64,000 bases of DNA from Thozetella sp. PMI_491 (Eukaryota; Ascomycota; Sordariomycetes; Chaetosphaeriales; Chaetosphaeriaceae), in the NCBI GenBank assembly GCA_021432635.1, contig MU270032.1, positions 744,001-808,000 of the forward strand, in the 5' to 3' direction. The position numbers and the translations under genes were made by a program. The notes under the pieces are model-generated. The model was given only the letters and a program-made list of their open reading frames with translations, searched no databases and was not told the origin of the DNA. Within the stretch, counting starts at the first letter, position 1. Each line of letters opens with the position of its first letter. This document shows, in pieces, positions 57,662-64,000 of the stretch.

Positions 57662-58603
57662 TCATGGGTAATCCTTCATGACAATAGGATAGCCTTGCAT
57701 TAGAGAAGGGCCGCCAGCTCCGACCGTAATAGCATCGTTGCCTCCAACAATAGCAGCGTAGACGAACCGTAATCCATTCTCTAAGATCCACAACGGCCCT
57801 CCTGACTGCCCTTCCGCCGAGTCGGCGTCGGTAACCACAGGCGAGCCCCGGTCGCACCAAGTAGCCGCTGAAGCGGAGATAGCCTCCTGGCGGTATGGCT
57901 GGTTTCCCCCTTTGTCTCCAGGATACCCATAGTGGAAGAACATGGCCTGATTCAGCTGCGTGTCAGGATTCACCGTCTTGAGTCCAAGGGTTCCGTATTT
58001 ATCGCCGAGGCGATCATTCAGGACAAAGATGGACCAATCGTAGCTATTGGCGCACCATCCCGTCTGTCCATAGTCGGGGCGGAACATGGCAATTACATCA
58101 GAGCCGCCGAGAACCTCGCCATTGTTATAGGCTGGCTGGAAACGCGCATGCGTGACTCCGTCGACGATGCAGTGACGAGCCGTCAGGACGTGGCGAGGCC
58201 CGATGAGAGAGCCGCTGCAAATGTAGTTTGAAGTACCGGCCGAGATCCAAAGCCTACCCATTGCGCTGTATGGGTAGTCGCGGTTTGACCAGTATACCCG
58301 GTTATCGGCACCGCCAAGGATATTGCGTTTGGACGTCTCAGGTTCCGACACCGAGCCCACAACGTTCGGTAGAACTTCAGTTATACTATCATTACCGGTG
58401 AGGCGGAGATCAATTATCGTGGGAGCTGGCCCGGTAAACTTCGACTTGGCGCCTGTAGAAGGGACCTTCAAAGGGGCTAGTAGCAAAGAACTGGGGTCGA
58501 TGGTGCTTAGATCGCGTTCTTGCAGCTCTGTGGTGGGCGCACTCAAGGCGGTGGAACAAAAAGATAGGACCGCAGTAACTGCGGAAGTACTAAAGTGCAC
58601 CAT
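57662..58603 (-). CDS. secreted trypsin/V8-like serine protease
   Basis: A single exon; start chosen at the ATG at 58603, whose product (313 residues) opens with a signal peptide (HFSTSAVTAVLSFCSTALSA). An in-frame ATG at 58696 would add 31 residues before it. A propeptide of about 75 residues precedes the mature domain. The triad is visible: His144 in LTARHCIVDG (Arg in place of the usual second Ala), Asp189 in SYDWSIFVLND and Ser267 in EGQSGGPLW. Cys pairs are present (ICSGSLIG, RHC; WCAN, WCDRGS). It resembles fungal glutamyl-endopeptidase/V8-like secreted proteases. Expected to act outside the cell. Confidence 0.87.
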   Translation of the reverse strand: MVHFSTSAVTAVLSFCSTALSAPTTELQERDLSTIDPSSLLLAPLKVPSTGAKSKFTGPAPTIIDLRLTGNDSITEVLPNVVGSVSEPETSKRNILGGADNRVYWSNRDYPYSAMGRLWISAGTSNYICSGSLIGPRHVLTARHCIVDGVTHARFQPAYNNGEVLGGSDVIAMFRPDYGQTGWCANSYDWSIFVLNDRLGDKYGTLGLKTVNPDTQLNQAMFFHYGYPGDKGGNQPYRQEAISASAATWCDRGSPVVTDADSAEGQSGGPLWILENGLRFVYAAIVGGNDAITVGAGGPSLMQGYPIVMKDYP

Positions 58604-61600
58604 GACGAGGAGGCCTTTTGTAGCGGTTTCGTCTAACGGGTAAGAAGTGTCGCGAACGTCTGCCCTTGCTGGAGTTAGGCCTTTCAGCGTGGCCATGGAG
58701 GAACTATGACTGCATCATATATAGTTCGTACTTGAGCGGACAACGCCTCTTGTTCCATAAATAGTCGCGATTTACGGAGTAATGCCACTTATCCTTGCCT
58801 TGTATTCTTACCTAGAGGCCTCAATATAACCTCACATTCCGACTTGGCGGCGGTTAGCTAGCCCCATCTGCTCTTTCTCATTTCGATAAATTCGGCTTCC
58901 AAGTCCTTGCTGTGCTTCAACTGTGGTAACAGCTTCTCCCATATCCCCATCTGGGTGCGTTGGCGTAGTATTCTGTCAGCCATGATCCGCATGATCGTGC
59001 TACTGGTATCGAATAGCTGCAGAAAGGAAGGGTTGCAGTATCGATTTCTGATAGAATGGGGCCGCTAACTTTTCGTGGGGTCCATCTTGGCAGTTGCTTT
59101 GGGGCAGGACACGATATTATAAGTGTATTTCTGCGTAAAAGTGCTTGCTTTGGGTCTAGCAGAGAGCCGCAACGCACGGTGCCTTCGTCTAATCCTTCTG
59201 GTACGGTAAAGTCGCAGTAAGCTTACCTATAACTAAACCTAAACTAAACTCCTCACTGCGAATTCGCACTCAGTTTTGCAGACAAGATCCAGGAGTCCGA
59301 GGGGGAATAAATGCGAGCTTGCTGTGCCAATGTTGACATTACCTAGATAGTTACACCGCATTTAGTTCTTGATCATGTGCCATTGACTAATGTCACATAG
59401 CTTTGTAACTTCACTTAGAGTTACAATGTGCGTCATTGGCTCCGGCTGAAAGCCACAGCAAAGAATGGAAACTCTCCTGCGAGCGGCAGTAGAGTTAAGG
59501 ATTATCAATGGGCGTTCCCGAAGCTAAAAAATAAATAAAATTTCGGCATACCCTAGCTACTACTACAGCTGCACGCCAGCAAAAGAATATCCAGATTATG
59601 TAGGAATTTTAAATTGTGGTTTAAGCTTTCTTATAGAGTATAGCTACATTTTCGCCTGCTCGACCTAGTTGCCATATTTCGCGATCCTTGATTATTTAAG
59701 TAATGTCTTATATATCCTTATGAAGGCTAAGTCGACTCGTACTACCAACTTCATACACCCGCTCTGAGTGCTTGCTTACATACTATAGTGGCCGTGACGG
59801 CCTACCTTTTGCTTAACGAAACTATTGCCTCAAGCCCTTCTCCATTAGGTTTACCACCACTCGACTCACGATGGTAATGTCACTGGTGCTGGCTGTGGGC
59901 TCGTAAATTTCACCCGACTCTATGAACAACGTCCAACGAAAGCCAACTCGGAAAAGTATACTGAAACGATCCCGAGAGTTGAGAAGGAATATAATGCAAC
60001 CTGGGCTGTCCTACAGCTGAGGTTGAGATCAATTGGGTGAAGTGCCCCGCGTCACCGGAGGCTCCCAAGCCATGGTGTTTTCTCTCTTGATCTCAGACTG
60101 CATTGAAGCCAATGTCCAGTGGAATTAGAGATGGGTTTCCCTCCTGTCCGCTGCACTATTCAGCCCTATCAGATTTTCACCGCCAAGCTCATCCATTCTC
60201 ATGCCAGATCACGTGGGTGGGCCGAGGATAAAGTAGTCTCCCCATGGCCTAGATTCTCACAAAGGACAGGGTAACGCGCGAAGCTAGCCCAATAGCGTCT
60301 TATAATCTCTGTCATAATGTATATATTCGCTTTCGACTTGCAACTAGGAGGACTGAGGGCTGTTGCAAGGTAGGCTGTAAGCAACAACCCCCTCTTCCTC
60401 TGGCCCTCCCATCGTCTTTGCAACATCATAAGAAACCCCATGATATCATCTCTCCGCCGGACTTCTTTGAGGCCTTCGTTCTTTGGCAAAGTCGGGAATA
60501 ATAGGATATACCATCGCAGATTCCTCATTCACTACTGCCGCTTAGTTCCGTACGCCGAAACTCAAGATCGTGTTTCGTATGTCTTCATGTGCTCGGTTAA
60601 AAATCCAAGGCTGTTGATCACTATTTGTATGCCATCATCTTGTTCTACACGGCCCGGCGTCAAAGCCTCCAGTCTCGGGAGGGTGGGGGCTCTCTTCCTC
60701 ACTTGTCATCAGTAAGGAACCCAGTGGTGACTAGTTTATATCTCCACATCTGGCAAATGTTGCAAGTTAAGCTTCTTCCTATGTCGAGAAGCTACAGGAG
60801 GCAATGAACCTCGTGCTCAGACGGCGTACAGTTCCAAAGATGACAAGACACGAATGGGTTGGACGGACATTGGTTCAAGTTGCTCAAGCATGCTGTTATT
60901 CCCAAAGACCCCACGAAGGAGAGAAATTTCATTTTAAGTAATGGCTGGCATAGCGAGATGGGCCGGAAGGGGATACCCCGCCCGTACTCACTCTTATCCG
61001 TCTCGCTCATCCCCTCCTGGAGACTGACCAGGCAGCCCTCAGCGGCTGCCACACTCAAGTAACATAGGGCCAATGGGGTGTTAGGCTACACAGCGTCTAC
61101 GAAGTCAAACAGCTCGATTATTGCGTTGGTCGCCGGCTCACACACTGCGCCCTAGGTTCTCTCTCCAAGGGTTGTGGCAGGTGCCGCACCAATGGTGGCC
61201 GCAACCGAAGCAGGACCGCGAGTTGAGATCTCTCAGTCGGAATTGATTCTGGCAATTGTGCTGCGAGGACGAGATAGTCAGCAAGGAATTCGCAAGTATG
61301 AAGTCACGAGGAGTCTCCCTACGCAATGCCACATCCAAAAATACGTCCTCCTCCTCCTAGAACCATCGCCGCTCCTCGGGGGGGCCAGATTCGACGGGGC
61401 GGACACGGTGGTGGGCATGTTCAGTCTCGGCGTGGGAACGACTGTATAGCGTGCGAGCAAGGATCGAGGCACTTTGTACAAGCAACGAGGGGCTGCTCAA
61501 CGGCGTTCGAGAGATGGCGAGCGCGGAAGAGATGTGGGTGGCCTCGCTCAGGACGGTTGCGAAGGTAGCAGACCCGGGCGGCGACGCGAGAAGGCAGTAG

Positions 61601-63227
61601 TCGGTGCGGAGCAGAATCAAAACTTCCAACGCATTCTGTGGGGCTAGGACAGCGTGTGAACCCTGAGCAGAGCGAAGGCCAACCCCTCAGAACGGCAATA
61701 CCAGGGCCCAATGTCCCTCCGGGTAGACATGACGCGGTACGGTCAGCGCTCCACCTTGCGCCTATGCGGGAAAGGTCATGGGATATCCTCTACAAGAATA
61801 TGCGGACCCCAGACAGTGAATAGCCCAGGGAGGTAGAGATCTAGGCCAGCCTCCGTGGATGCCGATAGAACCGTTTCCATGTCTCACTTCTTGAGAACCC
61901 TGTAGAGGGGTTGCCTGCCACCTGGGCCCGAGACCATCGCAATATTCGACATGTGGGGCATGCGCGCTCGAACCTCGTGGCCCGCCACGGACGAAATGGG
62001 TTCATGGAGGATGGTTGATGGCTCTGCCTGTCATCTCTCCCGTCCACCATGGACGAAATGGGTTCATGGAAGAAGGCCGATGGCTCTGCTTAGCGTCTCT
62101 CCGGCCCGCAAGCATCCAGAGCTCGTCTTAGCGGGCGTTTTTCGTTCTTCGGCCCTCTCTCAAGTCCTTCGAGCGCATTTCTGGCCCCTGCTCGGCACTC
62201 ATGAGCCAGGCCTTGCTCGGCTCGTGATGCTAGTGCGAGCGGCACACGCGCGCCGTCGAGCCATGTTCTTGATCGGCCCTTGGAGAACCTTCTCCGGGAC
62301 TATCTGCAAGCCGCCAGGGATCCGGACAGCTGATCTTCAACCCTTGCTCCTCCCTTGAGAAGCTAGGGTGTTGTTTAATGCCTCTCGTTCTCGATGCTCC
62401 CTGCTTCTTCTTATTCGGCAGCGCTGATCAAGCCGAGTGGGGGCGCCGTCTGTGGCGTCCAGTGATGAGTCGAGCCGCTCTTTTCATCTCCTGGTGCTGC
62501 AGCATTCGTTGTCCGGGGCGCGATTCTTGATATCTTCGAAACACGAAATGGGGACTGAGGCTGACTACGCCGCAGGCCTGCGTATATTATCAGCGTCAAA
62601 TTATTCTTTTGTCGGTGAAGAGACTTACCCAGTCTCTCTCGGCTCACGCTGATCGTCGAGCAGACGCGAGGGTACCGTGGCTATTTTGTGAATCGTTTCC
62701 GGGGCAGGCCGTAGCCAAGACGAAAGCATCGGTTAATGGGTCGGCCCGGTACGCGGGGGGACGTTTCGCCGCCATTCTTGATACGACATGAGGCCGGAGG
62801 TCCAATTTCGAGAAAATCGACCCGCGTCGAACAGGAATGAACATTTTGTTGCTACAAAGCGCGTTCATTTTGTATTAATGTCGCTATCGCCTGGATGAAA
62901 TGTCGTTTGATGGACGATGATTGTCGTTCATGACCGCCCAATAGGAGGTCGGGTGGTGGGGAAACTTATCAACATCGGCGGTACTTGCAACTTACGGGAC
63001 AGCCGAGGGACGGCAGTAGCTGTCGTAACCCCCCCTGATCGAGTGTTCGGTCTGCAAATATCGATCGGTTGCGCTGCAGGGGTTTTCTGCCAGTCTCTTG
63101 TCAGTGTGCCGCAAGCCTCTTGAGAAGGCTGCAGAGTTTTGCTACTTAATGGATTTGGCTGCTTCTTTTCCCCCGGGGCTAGCCTCACACACCTTCCTCC
63201 CCCACGGAGTCTACAGAAACAGCACAA
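58604..63227. other. gene-poor stretch, 4.6 kb
   Basis: No intact gene can be supported. 58700-60200 is AT-rich, with repeated aaacta/ttac words near 59220-59480. From about 60800 the DNA becomes GC-rich. A plus-strand stretch at 61430-61600 reads like protein (ARIEALCTSNEGLLNGVREM, AEEMWVASLRTVAKVADP) but cannot be extended into a gene; it may be a remnant of an old gene or mobile element, with several breaks. A 62-bp tandem repeat lies at 61989-62112. The last few hundred bases may be promoter for the gene at 63228. Confidence 0.4.
61989..62112. repeat. imperfect tandem repeat, 2 x 62 bp
   Basis: The word ggacgaaatgggttcatgga starts at 61989 and at 62051, and gatggctctgc recurs in register. 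The two 62-bp units differ at several positions in their second halves, so the duplication is not recent. Confidence 0.75.
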
Positions 63228-64000
63228 ATGGACAGAACGGCTGTTGCGACTGGGGGATCGCCAAATCCTTTCGCCGAATACCCGTTCGAGATTAATTTGG
63301 CCTCTCTAGAGACCGATTCGCAGTTTCAGATTAGCTTCGAAGCTGTAGATTCACCAGATCGGTCCCTCTTGCTGACTGACGAGTCGCCCCTGGAATTGTG
63401 CGAGGGAAGCTACCAATGGAAAACAAACAGCGCCCCATGGATTCCGACAGTATCAGCTACAATAACCCCTAGCTGCGCATTCCCGTCTGTTCCAACTTTT
63501 AGCGGTCATCCTTCTCGAGCATTGGCGGTGGGGTGCGATTGTAGCAGCGGCACTCTTGAGAGCAAAGCGCTAAAACGTTCTACAGGCGACCAGGGGCAGG
63601 ATGACGGGCTAGAAGACAGCAATCTATGCAGCACAAAGTGGGGAGCTGACGACTCTCGCGGCATCCAACCAGCAGGCTTAGCCGTCATAACGGCCCTTGT
63701 CTTCGCACTACGGCAGATGGTGCCAGCGCAACACACGCTGCTCTGCCTTCCAGAATGCGGCGAGCGGCGGCCGGATCGACCCTCGTTCGTGGCACACTTG
63801 CTGGAATGCACGCATATAAGCGATTCCCAACGTTGGTTCTCTCAGTGCCCAGAACTCCCAGCAGGGAGCCCACATCCGCGCCAACCCCGCTGCAGTCCGT
63901 CAACCACCGACGACCCCGTTCCGGGAGCTCCTCTCGTGAACAAGGATGCTGCGGGGCAGCTCTGCTCCGAGCCACCCCCATCCTCGCGCTGCCAATCACT
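63228..64000 (+). CDS. hypothetical protein, 5' part, cut by window edge
   Basis: An open frame starts at the ATG at 63228 (CACAAATGGAC) and runs without stop to the right edge, more than 257 codons. It begins MDRTAVATGGSPNPFAEYPF, then TDSQFQISFEAVDSPDRSLL. The middle has CDCSSGTLESKALKRSTGDQ, and further on is LLCLPECGERRPDRPSFVAH with HLLECTHIS, a Cys/His pattern that could bind zinc (C..C...H..H), although this is only suggestive. The tail visible here is Pro/Ser/Cys-rich. No family recognised. The length of the open frame in both composition and codon use supports a real gene. Confidence 0.6.
   Translation, partial: MDRTAVATGGSPNPFAEYPFEINLASLETDSQFQISFEAVDSPDRSLLLTDESPLELCEGSYQWKTNSAPWIPTVSATITPSCAFPSVPTFSGHPSRALAVGCDCSSGTLESKALKRSTGDQGQDDGLEDSNLCSTKWGADDSRGIQPAGLAVITALVFALRQMVPAQHTLLCLPECGERRPDRPSFVAHLLECTHISDSQRWFSQCPELPAGSPHPRQPRCSPSTTDDPVPGAPLVNKDAAGQLCSEPPPSSRCQS

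Noticed and set aside
1-64000. CRISPR array, operon or bacterial-type promoter
   Set aside because: The gene structure is eukaryotic with spliceosomal introns; no spaced direct-repeat array was seen.

Overview
The window looks like nuclear DNA of a filamentous ascomycete (Pezizomycotina). The evidence is genes on both strands, many 44-152 nt GT-AG introns (often with a CTAAC-like branch site), and typical families: HET domain, Zn2Cys6 regulator, DUF4246-type protein, secreted glutaminase and proteases, and pogo/Fot1-type DNA transposons. Species cannot be fixed from sequence alone. Exon joins are my own readings of splice sites and reading phase; nothing was searched against a database.

Layout. 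0-0.6 kb: 5' end of a pogo/Fot1-type transposase running off the left edge. 0.7-17.4 kb: a cupin protein, two spliced genes of unknown function, a long Cys/His-cluster regulator-like gene, a tiny spliced gene, an F-box-like gene, a membrane-anchored protein, and a 937-residue gene joining a trypsin-like protease domain to a CaMK-type kinase. 17.4-29 kb: a broken frame, an EEP-fold phosphodiesterase, a secreted PI-PLC-like protein, a SAM methyltransferase, a secreted HExxH metalloprotease and a five-exon glutaminase-type protein. 30.5-37.8 kb: a probable functional group of Zn2Cys6 regulator, FAD amine oxidase with a possible peroxisomal tail, and MFS permease. 38.3-40.9 kb: a membrane HET-domain protein. 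41-45.3 kb: a gene remnant, then a gene split by a 1,956-bp pogo/Fot1-type transposon. 45.7-58.7 kb: a polytopic membrane protein, a six-exon subtilisin, a small MGCC/His/Gly-rich protein, a DUF4246-like protein and a secreted trypsin-like protease. 58.7-63.2 kb: a gene-poor, repeat-bearing stretch. 63.2-64 kb: the start of an unknown gene cut by the right edge.

Functional picture: one group of genes serves extracellular nitrogen and carbon scavenging (glutaminase, subtilisin, trypsin-like protease, metalloprotease, PI-PLC, amine oxidase with transporter and regulator). A second, accessory group resembles fungal signalling or self/non-self parts (HET protein, protease-kinase fusion, lipidated and tail-anchored proteins). 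The most unusual observations are the protease-kinase fusion with a glycine-poor ATP loop, and the transposon whose removal restores the host gene's original C-terminus across a TA target duplication.
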